Part shown: one piece after another, positions 39,186-49,085 of the stretch
Position numbering within the stretch: the stretch's first letter is position 1
How the letters are laid out: every line of letters starts with the position of its first letter
DNA from: Struthio camelus
Lineage: Eukaryota > Chordata > Aves > Struthioniformes > Struthionidae
Assembly: GCF_040807025.1 (NCBI RefSeq)
Contig: NC_090968.1
Location: 6,251,906 to 6,315,905, forward strand
Direction: 5' to 3'
DNA length: 64,000 nt
Program-made: the position numbers and the translations under genes
Notes under the pieces: model-generated
The model's input: only the letters and a program-made list of their open reading frames with translations
The model's database searches: none
What the model was told of the DNA's origin: nothing

Positions 39186-39455
39186 CTAGAGCATATCGCC
39201 CAGGATCACATCCAGACGGGTTTTGAATGTCTCCAGGGAAGGAGACTCCACCACCTCCTTGGGCAATCTGTTCCAATGCTCTGTCACCCTCACAGTGAAG
39301 AAGTTTTTTCTCAGGTTTAGGTAGAACTTCCTGTGGTTCAGTTTGTGCCCGTTGCCTCTTGTCCTGTTGCTGGGCACCACGGAGAAGAGGCTGGCCTCAT
39401 CCTCTTGACACTCCCCCTTCAGATACTTGTACACGTTGATGAGGTCACCTCTCAA
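39186..39455 (-). pseudogene. CR1 ORF2 C-terminal piece, separated by a frame break
   Basis: This 89-codon frame continues the CR1 ORF2 C-terminus downstream of the RT fragment: [13 protein letters not shown] near the start and then [26 protein letters not shown], the well-known CR1 carboxyl tail that precedes the 3' UTR. It is out of frame with, or separated by stops from, the RT part (for example the TAG in the [16 protein letters not shown] stretch just upstream, around 39,505), so the element is broken between the two blocks. The ATG it starts with is not a natural start. Confidence 0.85.
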
Positions 39456-39529
39456 TCTTCTCTTCTCCAGGCTGAACAGGCCCAGCTCTTGCAGTCTTTC
39501 TTCCTAGGAGAGGTGCTCCAGCCCTCTAA

Positions 39530-40272
39530 TCATCTTGGTAGCCCTCCACTGGACTCTCTCCAGTAGTGCCATGTCACCTGGACACAGTAGTCCAGGTGAG
39601 GCCTCCCCAGGGCTGAGTAGAGGGGCAGGATCACCTTCCTTGACCTGCTGGCAACGCTCTGCCTAATGCACCCCAGGAGACCATTGGCCTTCTTGGCCAC
39701 AAGGCCACACTGCTGGCTCATGTTTAACTTGTTGTCTACCAGCACTCCCAGGTCCTTCTCTGCAGAGCTACTTTCCAGTAGGTCAACCCCCAGCCTGTAC
39801 TGGTGCATGGGATTATTTCTGCCTAGGTGCGGGACCTTGCACTTGCCTTTGTTGAACTTCGTGAGGTTCCTCTCCGCCCAGCTCTCCAGCCTGTCCAGGT
39901 CCCTCTGAACGGCAGCACAGTCTTCTGGTGTGTCAGCCTCTCCCCCCAGTTTAGTATCATCAGCAAACTTGCTGAGGGTGCACTCTGTCCCTTCCTCCAG
40001 GTCATTGATGAATATATTGAACAAGAGTGGACCCAGGACTGACCCCTGGGGGACACCACTAGCCACAGGCCTCCAACTTGACTCTGCGCCATTCACCACA
40101 ACCCTCTGAGCTCGGCCATCCAGCCAGTTCTCAATCCACCTCACCGTCCACTCATCTAGCCCACACTTCCTGAGCTTACCTAGGAGGATGTGATGGGAGA
40201 CAGTGTCAAAAGCCTTGCTGAAGTCCAGGTAGACAACATCCACTGCTCTCCCCTCGTGTACCTCAGTCCATA
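39530..40272 (-). pseudogene. CR1 reverse-transcriptase fragment (ORF2 remnant)
   Basis: The open frame reaches 40,369 but only its part after about residue 33 is CR1; the first residues are flanking sequence. Visible RT motifs, numbered from 40,369: motif [10 protein letters not shown] (residues 47-55, aspartate 49), motif [12 protein letters not shown] (104-114), motif C FADD (135-138), then the thumb-side signature KDLGVLVD and [13 protein letters not shown]. The YADD-box position reads FADD, as is usual for this clade. The catalytic aspartates are kept, but the N-terminal endonuclease and the fingers are missing through 5' truncation, and after YCVQ the frame runs into non-homologous residues and stops, indicating a small deletion or frameshift. 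The fragment cannot make an active enzyme. Confidence 0.9.
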
Positions 40273-42300
40273 TATAGGACTGTGGTAAAGATCTGCTCCG
40301 TGACTGGAAAAGTGTCTGGCTGAATCCAGTCCTCAGCCATGATCTAGTCACGTATGTATGCTGCAGCAATGACTCCTCCTAGATTTGGGCAGTACAAATA
40401 CAGGCTCCAGTGTCCAAATGTGTTGAATATTTTCAGAATCAAGCCCTAATTGCTGTGGCCAAGTAATTATCTTGAATCTAACTGTGGCAGATAGTATTAA
40501 TATTTAAGAGTTCCTATCTCATTCATTCTCTGCAGCCTTGGGCTGGGAACAGGTATTAAGGCAGTCCGTGCCCTTTAGGGGCTTCAGCAATTAATTTAAA
40601 CCGACATCAACAATGAATATATTGTTTATATTTTCTGTTAGGTATGCAGTGGAGAGAAAAAACCAATATGTTTCTCTTTCCTGGCATATGCGTGCACACT
40701 GGGGTTTCCACACCTGAAGAATGCAGTCTTTTGGTATATAGGAAGTGTTAGGAGCTACCACAGGGGGAATTTAATCCACTTCTTCCTTTGTTATGTGGAG
40801 AGGAATTGTAATTAGTCATTTGAGCCCAGACCACTACTGCTACTTTTTTTTTCCTTCCTTTTCCTTGTGCTGTGATAAACAGGTGGCCATTTCTTTGGTT
40901 TGATGCCATAAATGGACCAATTGAATGAATGCCCTTTGAGGGCAAGGGCTATATCTACATATCTCTGCTTGCAAAGCAATTGGAATAATCAGATTGTGAG
41001 CTGAGCTTGTAAATATTGCTGAATCAAACCAGGTGCTGTCACAGCTACAGCTCTTCCAGGTGGGTTGGAGCATTTTTCAGATTCCATTTTGTTTAGCGTT
41101 CTCTTGTGAGTGAAAGAAGGGGAAAGACATTTGTCTGAAGTATGCTAAGAACAAGTAGTTTTTTATTGGCTTCTGTGTCACTACACCTGAGCCCTTCAAA
41201 GTGCTTCAAGTAATTTGATTACATATTTGTTGCTACAGTTCGATGTTCTTGCCTGCTCCTGAGTTATTTACCTATTGTACAAATGTGAATATTTGCATTA
41301 CAGCCAACTGCTATGTGTCTCACTGACATGCATCACAGAGAACATGACTTAGATGCACTTATTCTCCTTTTATCATTACATGTATTATGCGTAGCTAGGT
41401 ACATAGTATCAGGTTCTAGTGCCATCTCATGTATGTTTAGTTGCAAGAGTGGGAAATGAAGCAGCTTTCTTTTTGCCTGCTCCTGGGAGCATATCAGCAA
41501 TGGCCCTCCCCCAGCATATTGTCTGACATACAGGTGATGTGATTTCTGTTTTATTGCAAATCACTGTGGGGTCCTTCAGGATCATATTTCAAATAAAAAA
41601 AAAACAATGTAGTCACCTGGCTGCAAACTGTGTTGCACTTGAAGAAATGGGGATTGGAAGCACCTTTGCAAACTCAGCTGGAACATTCTGCTGAGCTTCT
41701 AGGGTGAAGGAGATTTATTTTCTTCATGATGTAGCTCTGTGGCTTGTTGAAAATATTAGAGTATTGACATATTCTATCTAGAAAAACTTGCTTCATATTT
41801 GTAAAGTGCTGTCTGTTTAATAAGTTAATGTAGTTGCAGGTTGTAGAAATCTCTTTAGCAGCCAGCTCAGTGACAATGAGATGCAACCTAAGATGCAGAG
41901 ATTTGGGGAGTGGGGGGAAAACATGTTCAGAGGTATCTGGTGAGTGAGCTGGTGGCAGAGCTGAGAATTAGTCAAGACCCTTGGTTACAGATTCTGGCAG
42001 TCCCTCCCGTAGGCACTTTTCTACTGTCTGGATATATACTGTTACTGTGATCAAGATACTTAAAGTTGCTTTGGTTTTGTTGGGTTTTTTCTCCTTTGTT
42101 GTAGTTTCTCTTTGTCAGCAGCTGCATCAAATTTCAAACTTTCAGTTTCTAGGAAAAGCATCCCAGATGGGAAATATGGATGCCATGCCAGAAAACAGAT
42201 ATTGTTTATTGTAAAGTTTAACCCTTGAAGTGCTAGTGATGAACAAATTTCTGCCTTCTAACATCTTCAGTTTCTTCTATATTAATTTCTCTCCTTTTTC

Positions 42301-43107
42301 TTACAGTAATGCCATCAATCCTTCTTGGCTGAATTCCTGACTTCTCTTCCATTCTTGCTCACATTCTGCTAGGTGTGAGTAAGCTTTCTCTAGGTTTCCT
42401 CTTACTTTCCCTGTAACTGTCGTTAAAACTCCACGCAGCAGAGCAGGCTGTAGCAACTCCATTGTTAGTAGTGTCATACATTGGACTGTTGTAGATAGCA
42501 TACTCAGAGCTTTGTTTCTGTAAGCTTCTGTACGTGCCTGATCACACCAGTGTTTCAAGACTGCCTAAGTTAATCTGAAGTTGCATTTCAGCAGCTCAAA
42601 TTGCTGCATATCCTCCACCTCGAGATTTGTTCCTTACAAATAAGCAGAATATTCTGCATTTCCAAGTGCATTGATTGAAGTTACCAACTCTTGCCCTTTT
42701 TTCTACTTGTACTCTCTTCTTCCTCGCTGTAATTGTATTATAAACTGAGAACTTAGCATGTTTATCCAAAGCACCAAACATTGACTCAGTAGCATAGGCA
42801 AGAATAGATCATTTGCTTGCAGCAAAAATGGCTGTATGTGTATATTAGAAGACAGGAGTATAATGTTTGCACCCTAAGACTCTGAAGGGAGTACTCTAGA
42901 TGCTCTATATGACATATAAAAACATTCCTGTATGATTTCTCTGTAAAAAATGTTCCTGTATAGTTTCCCAGTTTTATTGCTCAGTGTTTTTTGGAACCCA
43001 TCAGATGTGGAGGTGACCTCAAAGGCTGTTGAAGAAAATGTATTTTTCATATACTTGCTCTCTGCCTTTGCAGCTCTGCTCTTCATTGCAAGCTGAAGGT
43101 CTGGCAA
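42301..43107 (-). pseudogene. Candidate decayed coding sequence or retrocopy, family not recognised
   Basis: Read on the minus strand, three consecutive protein-like blocks lie head to tail in changing frames. They are 43,107-42,874 (contains AAKAESKYMKNTFSSTAFEV), 42,781-42,596 (FGALDKHAKFSVYNTITARK), and, after a frame change near 42,660, NAEYSAYL-stop-GTNLEVEDMQQFELL. The last continues in the same frame, past one more stop, into 42,558-42,301 (EKAYSHLAECEQEWKRSQEF near its end). The last block is rich in Leu, Glu, Lys and Ala, helix-like, and closes with TAA at 42,303-42,301. An AATAAA on the minus strand (42,210-42,205) follows 91 bases later. Absence of introns would point to a retrocopy, but no poly-A tail is visible beyond the signal. 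I could not place the protein in a family. It may also be chance open frames. Confidence 0.3.
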
Positions 43108-43866
43108 ACACGTGATGGAAAGGGAATCAGAGATGTTCTAATGTGATATTTTCAGTTGTTATTTTTTCCTCTTAAAATTCTATTTACAAATTCCTCTTGC
43201 TTTTAATTATTTGTTTCCATCTGAAAATGATACAAAGTCAGCCTGGAGGGGGACCAATTGACAAGCCTTGTTTTTAAGTATTTGTAACTAATCCTTTGCA
43301 TTTTTCCAGAACTTATACCTGGAGGATTTCAAAACATCTTATAAGTAACAGTTGATCCCCCTTAAACTTGCAAAATAGGTGCTTGCTTTAGAATTTGTGC
43401 GACTGGGGTAGAATGAACTTAGTAGGTGATTGAAGTGTAAAGCATAAATGGGAATAAAACCCTGAATTCTCTTATGGTCTTTTCATCTAACTATAAAATG
43501 GAGTTCATTTTCAAAAGAATGGGAGGTGGAGAACAAATACAATAGTTAGTTTTTGAACAAACACTGATGCAACATTGGAATATGTTGTCTAGGGATATAC
43601 TATGCTCAACTTTAACAAAGATAATGCTCTTATAAAGGCAATGATATAAACATGATCCATTCATGCTTAACTGTAGTGATGTAGAAAGCTCACGAGTGCT
43701 TCGTTAATACCAAATCTTATTTTTATCTCTTTCTATGAAATCAGACCTTTTTGCTCCATTTCTGCAATTGCTGGATTCTGTAGAAGCACTGACATACCAG
43801 ACAAAATAGATTTACTTGCAGTTTTTTTCTTTTTACTTTCCTGTGACCAATGTCTTTCCCATGCAT

Positions 43867-43903
43867 AGGCATTGCTTTTTTTATTGTTAAAGAAGCAATG
43901 CCT
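43867..43903. repeat. 11-bp inverted repeat with 15-nt spacer
   Basis: AGGCATTGCTT (43867-43877) and AAGCAATGCCT (43893-43903) are exact complements around an A/T-rich spacer. Isolated hairpin of unknown meaning, in the ~1.1 kb upstream of the CpG island. Confidence 0.85.
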
Positions 43904-45140
43904 GACTCTGTAGTTTAGAGCAAATGTGATGTTGAGCTGAAAGCAGTCTCACCCTCTTTACTGTATATGAAAGGTGAAAGTGCATCTGTCCCCAAATAAT
44001 AACGCTTAGTAAAGACTAAGGGTTCAGAAGGATTCTTTTTTAAGAATTTAAAAGCAAAACTGTTAAATAACTTAAAAAAAAAAAAAAAAACTTCTAGAAG
44101 AAACTTTGTGGTTAATTTCAAACCATTGTGGCTTTTTCCCCCCTCTCCTCTCCCTCTCTGCCCCCTATCATTACAGTAAAGAAAACTACATTAATTTCTG
44201 AAATCTTATCCATTTGCCAAATATAAGGAAGGATTTTGAGGAGGAGTAACACTCACTGTTCTTTACAACTGAAAATTACCCCTCTAGCAAAGATAACCAA
44301 GTCATGCTCTTCTTCAGCTGATTCCTTTGCCTTCTGATTTCTTACTGATCAAATCTATCTAAAATAGAACAGTAGCAATTGCACCTGGACATACTTGTGG
44401 TGATTTTGGCTTTGCAGCGGTCATTGCTTACATGTGTGTCATGCTTCCTTATCCCAATATAAAATACAAATGTTTATTTATAAGTAGATTGGAGGGGGGG
44501 AAGGGAGAGTGAAACAGTGACACTCCTGGCAAGAAAAAGAATTTTTGATCACAGAGCCATACAATATTAATAAAGATAGCATAAAACGTGTTTGTTTTGG
44601 GTGTGGGGGGCAGCTGCTGTATTTTCACCTGCTCCTCTTAACAGCACTACTGTTATTTAAGGTTAGGGCCCCAGGGTCTGAATTTACCAGGGTAAGGTAG
44701 AATAACTCTCCAGAAATCCAAGGACCGTGGTGAACGCAGTCAAGGGGGAGTTACGCTCCCTCTTTCGCGACTGCATGGCCCGATTCTGGCTTCACGTGCA
44801 CTGATTTGTGCTCTGAACTTTGCTCCAGCAAGTGCTGACAGCCACAGTATGCTCTCTCGGTAAAACGTGGCCCTTTTAGTAGAAGATTATTCACTGTGTT
44901 TTCTTCTTGCTCACGCAAGACAAGGTAGGGTGACTGTTTTCGTACCTAGCAGATTTTTTATTAAAAAAAAAAACCAAAAAGACAAAAAACAAAAAACCCC
45001 ACCCCCACAACCGTGCGAGCAGCACTGGGAGGCGGCTCTCGGCGGTGTCCGCCCCGCAGGCGGCAGGGGCGAGGGACGGCCGCGCGCGGGCAGCAGGCGC
45101 GGGAGAGCTGCGCACCTGCCCCCCGCCCCGGCGGCAGAGC

Positions 45141-45180
45141 CCGCCCCGCGCCGCCCTAATTGGCTGCGGGGGAGGGGCGG
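45141..45180 (+). promoter_or_regulatory. Clustered GC boxes and inverted CCAAT box
   Basis: An ATTGG (CCAAT on the opposite strand) sits at 45159-45163, with a CCGCCCC GC box just upstream (45141-45147) and GGGGCGG just downstream (45174-45180). This grouping of NF-Y-type and Sp1-type sites is typical of TATA-less CpG-island promoters and lies about 250-290 bp upstream of the coding ATG, which suggests initiation shortly after it. The binding proteins are inferred from motif shape only. Confidence 0.5.
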
Positions 45181-45190
45181 CTCATTAGGG

Positions 45191-45217
45191 ATGCGGGCGC
45201 GCGCAGCAGCTCGCTAG
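45191..45217 (+). CDS. Upstream ORF of eight codons in the 5' UTR
   Basis: ATG 45191 opens an eight-codon frame (MRARAAAR) closed by TAG at 45215-45217. It is out of frame with the main ATG 45433 and ends more than 200 bases before it. If transcription begins upstream of 45191, ribosomes would meet this ATG first and re-initiation would be needed. If it begins downstream, the uORF is absent from the mRNA. Its translation is unproven; it matters only as a possible control element. Confidence 0.35.
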   Translation: MRARAAAR

Positions 45218-45295
45218 TCGGCGGGCGGCGGCGGGCCGGAGCGCCGCGCAGCTGCCCTGCCCGCCCTCGCCGCGGCGAGCACCTCCCCGTATTTT

Positions 45296-45320
45296 GGGGG
45301 GGGGGGGGGAGGGAGGGGAG
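45296..45320 (+). promoter_or_regulatory. G-run tract with G-quadruplex potential in the 5' UTR
   Basis: Fourteen consecutive G (45296-45309) are followed by GGG (45311-45313) and GGGG (45315-45318), each separated by a single A. Four G-runs with very short loops satisfy the usual G-quadruplex pattern in DNA and, since the sense strand is G-rich, also in the mRNA leader about 115 bases before the start codon. Such a tract could affect promoter activity or translation. The exact G count may be unreliable because sequencers miscount long homopolymers. Confidence 0.5.
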
Positions 45321-45432
45321 AAAGGAGGAGAATTTCCCGGTTTGGGCTGCAGCCGGAGCAACCGAAAGGAGATTTACATCCCCTTCTCCTTCCCCCGGCC
45401 GGAGGGGGAAGACCGGGAGCTGTGGGGACAGC

Positions 45433-45520
45433 ATGGGCGAAGGGAGAAGCTGCCCCCTGCGCCAGAGGCGGCGGCTGCTGTTGCTGCTGGGGCTCTGCAG
45501 CTGGACAGCTGCCCTCCGAG
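45433..45520 (+). CDS. First coding exon: signal peptide of a secreted or type I membrane protein, possibly netrin receptor UNC5D
   Basis: The exon starts at ATG 45433 in a strong Kozak context (A at -3, G at +4) and encodes 29 whole codons plus one base. It then meets a consensus donor (GTAAGC at 45521), so the intron is phase 1 and splits a glycine codon. The peptide is a textbook signal sequence: MG start, basic n-region (R5, R10, R12-R14), hydrophobic core LLLLLGLC (L15-C22), and a polar end SWTAALRG where cleavage would fall. ATG 45433 is the first in-frame ATG in the island; the frame upstream is open but has no other ATG. The LGLCxW core, MG start, and terminal RG at a phase-1 junction recall the N-terminus of vertebrate UNC5D, a netrin/FLRT-binding axon-guidance receptor whose first intron is very long. 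That identity is an inference from memory of the family; other signal-peptide genes remain possible. No exon 2 (the start of the first Ig domain) was found in the window. Confidence 0.6.
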
Positions 45521-48119
45521 GTAAGCGGGCGCCCGCCGTCCTCCCGGACTGCCCCAGGCGCGCGCCCTCCGAGCGCAAGGGAGCCGCGGAGCCCGCCTGT
45601 TGGCCGCGCGCTGCCTGCAAGTTTGCAGCGGGAGCCGTGGGCTCGGAGCGATCCCACAGGTTGCTCCGCGAGCTAACGGCCGCCGGGTGCCCGCGCGCCC
45701 TCCGCGCCTCTGGGGAGGAAAACCCTTCCCTCAGGTGCCCGAGATGAGGGGTCGGGAGGGTCTGTCCTACCTTCCCTATCGGCCTGCCTGCTTGGGCTCT
45801 GCGTGAGTACGTTAAAAGAAGGGATATCTGAGAACGCAGCTGGAAAAAAACCAGCCATGGGGAGAAGGGATGGGAGTCGGTGGAAAACATGCTTTGCTGC
45901 AGGATATCGTGTCTAGGAGTTAATTTGGGATAAGGCGATGGAAAGGACAAGCACAGAGGGAGCATTGCAGTGGGAACTGTGGCTCTGCCAGGAGCTCGAA
46001 TCCTTAGAGCCGAGACAATTCACCACAAGGCTGCTAGCCTAATAGGCGGGGAGAGCTCTAGGCTGTTAAGAGCAGAAGCATCCTTGGGAATCCAGCATGA
46101 ACACGAATCCTTTAGATAGCGTCTTTAAGAAATACCCATAATAATCTTCATTATTAGTTGAGTTGCCCCAAAATGATGGGATTTGGGAGTTTAAGTGACC
46201 TCTTCTGGCAGTGAGATTCTAACTAACTCAAACAGCACAAGCATCTGAGGTGGATATGCATACGTACGTGCATTCATGTGTTTTTTCTATATGCATGTAG
46301 GTGAATGCTTAGAGCCATATATTTTATGTTGAACTTTTTCCTGCTAAATCACTTAAGTGAAATAATACCTTCGGAGAAAATAGCCAAAGGATGTCAACAA
46401 CTGCTCATCGCCTGGCATCCCTCACACCTTGGCTGATGTACCTGGACTTCTCAAAGTATTAAGAGCGTGTCTGGGAAGTAGGGGGCAGGAGGGGCAGTAC
46501 AGTATTGTATTATCCTTTTTGGAGGATGGTATCTGCTGTTGATAACTCCTGAATTCTGTGTTTGTAATCTAGAATGGTATGCTCATTAAGAATGGTTTAT
46601 TTTTCCAGATCATAGTAATTTCTCAGTCAGGCTTTGTAGATTCTGAAAGATTCCCCTTAGCGTCTGCTACCTCAGCACTAGCCCCTCTGTGAAGGTCTCT
46701 CTTTGCATGCCTGTTATGTCTGTGCTGCCAGTTTTTTTTTCCTTTGTACTTTATTGGTTTTAGTCTTTGTGTAGGAATTCATCGGTCCTTTGAAAAAATA
46801 ATTATGCTTCATGAAGAAGTGAACTAAATGAGAACAGAGTGAAATCCAATATATGTAATATTACATGTATTCCATATGTAATATATGTTTTTTACTACTT
46901 CTTCCATCAAAATATATCAGTGACTGCAAAGAAGTGTGTGCATTTAAATCAGTAGTGCAAGGTATTTACTGCCTTTGTCTTACACATTTGAACTCTATGA
47001 CAGTTCTTGCATTGTGTTAAATAAGATCAGGCCCTATGAACATTAGAAATTTCACACCATGAAATTCATGTGCAGCAGGGCAACTCTTCTGTTGCTGTTA
47101 AGTAACATGTTTCAATGACTTAATTAAAATTTACCATACAGGTCGTTCCGGGTTCTTGACAGGAGTAGAGTTGTTTTGGGGCATTATTATGAGGAATAAC
47201 AGCATATTTTTAGACTCAGTTGCATGGCTGTAGTCTCTTAGTTGTGATACTGCATTTTGTTTACTTGTAGCTTTAGTTGAAGCAGTTAACCTCAGTTGCC
47301 AACCCATTGAGCTATAAGATTATGGTTTATGAAGTTGTCTAAGAGCTACCTCTGAAAGCAGCTGTACTCCAGGTTTCTATTCTGAGTAGAATTTAAAGAA
47401 AAATGAAAGGATTGTGAATAACCTTCACGTTACATTTTAAATCAATTGGAATGAATATATGGATATAGTTTTGGATTTCTGTCTTACAGTAAACATTGCA
47501 TAGGCATAATAATTTGAAAATAAGAAAGTCACTAATATTTATCATCTTATGTATAGAAACTATAATTTTGAGTTGCATGTGTCTTAATAAAGATGTCTAT
47601 TAAATATGAATATTAGTAATATTCTGTGTCCTGATATTAAAGCATACAGCTATATGTTGTGTGATACTTCTAGATGTGAGTATATTTTGTTCTAAATAAG
47701 CATCATGTAGGGATTTTCCTTTTCCTGTTCCGATAGTACCTATGCATTTACAGTACTGTGTGGTAGCCACTGTGTATTGCTACTGATTTTATTATGATAA
47801 AATGCTCCGCTAAGCCACCTAATGGAATACAGATGGGTCTGTGAACAACAAGCTGTTCAAGAGAATATCTTCTTTCAGTCTGAAAATTTTTGTTTGTTTC
47901 TTTGTTTGTTAACATAAAAAAAAACACTGAAAATATACAGTGCAGAAAACCGCATATTTAAAGCGTTATTGTGTTTCTAGGAACCAGGAAGACAGATTAG
48001 TTCCTGGACAACAGAGCTCTTGAAGAAATAACACTGGATTTTAAAAAGATAAAAGTAGCTAATTCTATTGATACAGGAATAAATCTTGTGGTGAAGATAG
48101 GATGGATATGCAAGTTATT

Positions 48120-48260
48120 TGAGTCCTAGTGGTACCTTTTGCCTTGCGTTTAGCGCTGCCCTTGCACAAATTAGTTGAGCCTCTATTTATTTCATTATAA
48201 ATTGGTTCATTTGTGTATCTGAGTTCTATCCCTATTTGCAAAGTATTTCACTGGCAATAC
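48120..48260 (+). mobile_element. MIR-like (CORE-SINE) remnant, plus orientation
   Basis: The run CCCTTGCACAAATTAGTTGA and then GCCTCTATTTATTTCATTAT ending in AAATTGG parallels the MIR segment with CAAGTCACTTA, GCCTC, TTTCCTCATCTGTAAAATGG. It lies in the presumed intron 1. Judged by eye against the remembered consensus. Confidence 0.35.
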
Positions 48261-48993
48261 CTTAGAGCTGTGTAAGAGCTATCACTGATGTTTTGAGGAG
48301 TACTGCTGATCTGCTGTGGCCAGCTCTGTTTCTGTGTGTACACTGAGTTAATGGAGTGGGTTTTTTAGGTGTCCTGATGTTTTACATTGGAAAGGGAGTA
48401 TATTATTTCTATTGTTTTGTTAGATTGTCTCAAAATCTATTTCTCTGTTCCTGATACCCTGCTGAGAGTAAAGCTGTTGGATTATTTGTAAAAGCATTCA
48501 ACAGTTTACTATTTGAAATTGAAGGAAAAATATTTCTGACTTGCCAAACCTATTTGAATACACACAGTGTCAGCATATTGATTTATTTGATCTTAAAGTA
48601 TATATGTCATCAACATACTGGCTAGGCGTAGACTTGAAATATTTTTAACAAGTGATACAGGAGTAAATAAAAGCTAAGGAAAGACATGAATTATACTTAT
48701 GGTTCTCTTCTGTAATTTTATTTAAGTCACTCCATTCAGATGTGTGTTTTTATTTTGCTAGGACAAGGCATTCATTAAAAGAACAAGCCATGTGCTTTGT
48801 TTTGAATTATCTGTCTGCTCACCATGCGGTATGTTGGTGCCTTACGTGTGTTTCTCAGTTAATGTTTATATTATTTAACTTAATAATTGCTCAGAAAATA
48901 AACTTTCCGGTGAGTTTGCTTAATAGGTTATCATTCCTCTCAAATCTTAAGAATGATACAAGCTTGGTTTGCTTGTGGTATGGCATTGCTTTT

Positions 48994-49085
48994 GTTTTCA
49001 TAGATGGAGAAATTAAGATTTAGAAAGAGGACAATTAACTTATCTAAAGCCTCAGAAAACACTTGCAGACTCAGTGTTTCAAAAC
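48994..49085 (-). mobile_element. MIR-like (CORE-SINE) remnant, minus orientation
   Basis: TAGATGGAGAAATTAAGATT, TAGAAAGAGGACAATTAACT and TATCTAAAGCCTCAGAAAAC follow, in order, the reverse-complement MIR pattern (ACAGATGAGGAAACTGAGGC, AGAGAGGTTAAGTGACTTG). It lies about 750 bp downstream of another MIR-like piece, in the opposite orientation. Confidence 0.4.

Larger units (their letters stand above)
39105..40272 (-). mobile_element. CR1 LINE, 5'-truncated copy with reverse transcriptase and 3' UTR
   Basis: Read on the minus strand, the copy runs from about 40,272 (inside the reverse-transcriptase domain) through the end of ORF2 to a 3' end at about 39,105. There the short direct repeats of the ATTCTGTG kind (TCACGGAATCACAGAATC on plus) mark the CR1 terminus. 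CR1 is the dominant avian non-LTR retrotransposon and is normally 5'-truncated, ends in 8-bp repeats rather than poly-A, and gives no clear target duplication; all of this fits. The copy is about 1.2 kb compared with roughly 4.5 kb for a full element. Stop-free RT reading over about 240 residues suggests moderate age. The 5' boundary is judged from where the protein stops resembling CR1 and could be off by tens of bases. Confidence 0.95.
40273..45009. other. Upstream flank of the CpG-island gene
   Basis: Between the CR1 and the island lie the frame-broken coding-like run (42,301-43,107 minus), the 11-bp hairpin at 43,867, an A18 tract near 44,073 and an A12 tract near 44,962. No plus-strand upstream exon was identified. 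Distal promoter or enhancer elements would be expected here but none can be named from sequence alone. Confidence 0.5.
45010..45760 (+). promoter_or_regulatory. CpG island promoter and 5' UTR of the signal-peptide gene
   Basis: This ~750 bp block is very rich in G+C and undepleted in CpG, in sharp contrast to the AT-rich sequence on both sides. It surrounds the first coding exon, as expected for a CpG-island promoter of a developmentally regulated vertebrate gene. No TATA box is visible at a sensible distance, so start sites are probably dispersed around 45,180-45,300. Long open frames on both strands here (up to 269 codons on minus, 195 on plus) are a by-product of the scarcity of A/T-rich stop codons and are not separate genes. 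An antisense promoter transcript is possible but nothing in the sequence demonstrates one. Confidence 0.8.

Noticed and set aside
39666..40092. Overlapping frames on both strands inside the CR1 (71-89 codons)
   Set aside because: They are shadow frames of the reverse-transcriptase sequence.
42307..42374. Acceptor-like pyrimidine tract with CAG and a GTGAGT donor on the plus strand
   Set aside because: All three frames meet stops within the 68-nt block and it overlaps the minus-strand coding-like run; likely chance.
44133..44176. Strong polypyrimidine tract ending in TTACAG
   Set aside because: No open block or donor follows; simple pyrimidine-rich DNA.
45521..45747. Continuation of the signal-peptide frame past 45,520 to the stop at 45,745-45,747
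   Set aside because: The consensus donor directly after the signal peptide and the low-complexity Arg/Pro/Ala composition beyond it point to intronic sequence rather than a 195-residue protein.
45156..45965. 269-codon minus-strand open frame across the CpG island
   Set aside because: It is antisense to the signal-peptide exon, Pro/Arg/Ser/Ala-rich and owes its length to GC richness; no domain, no splice or start evidence.
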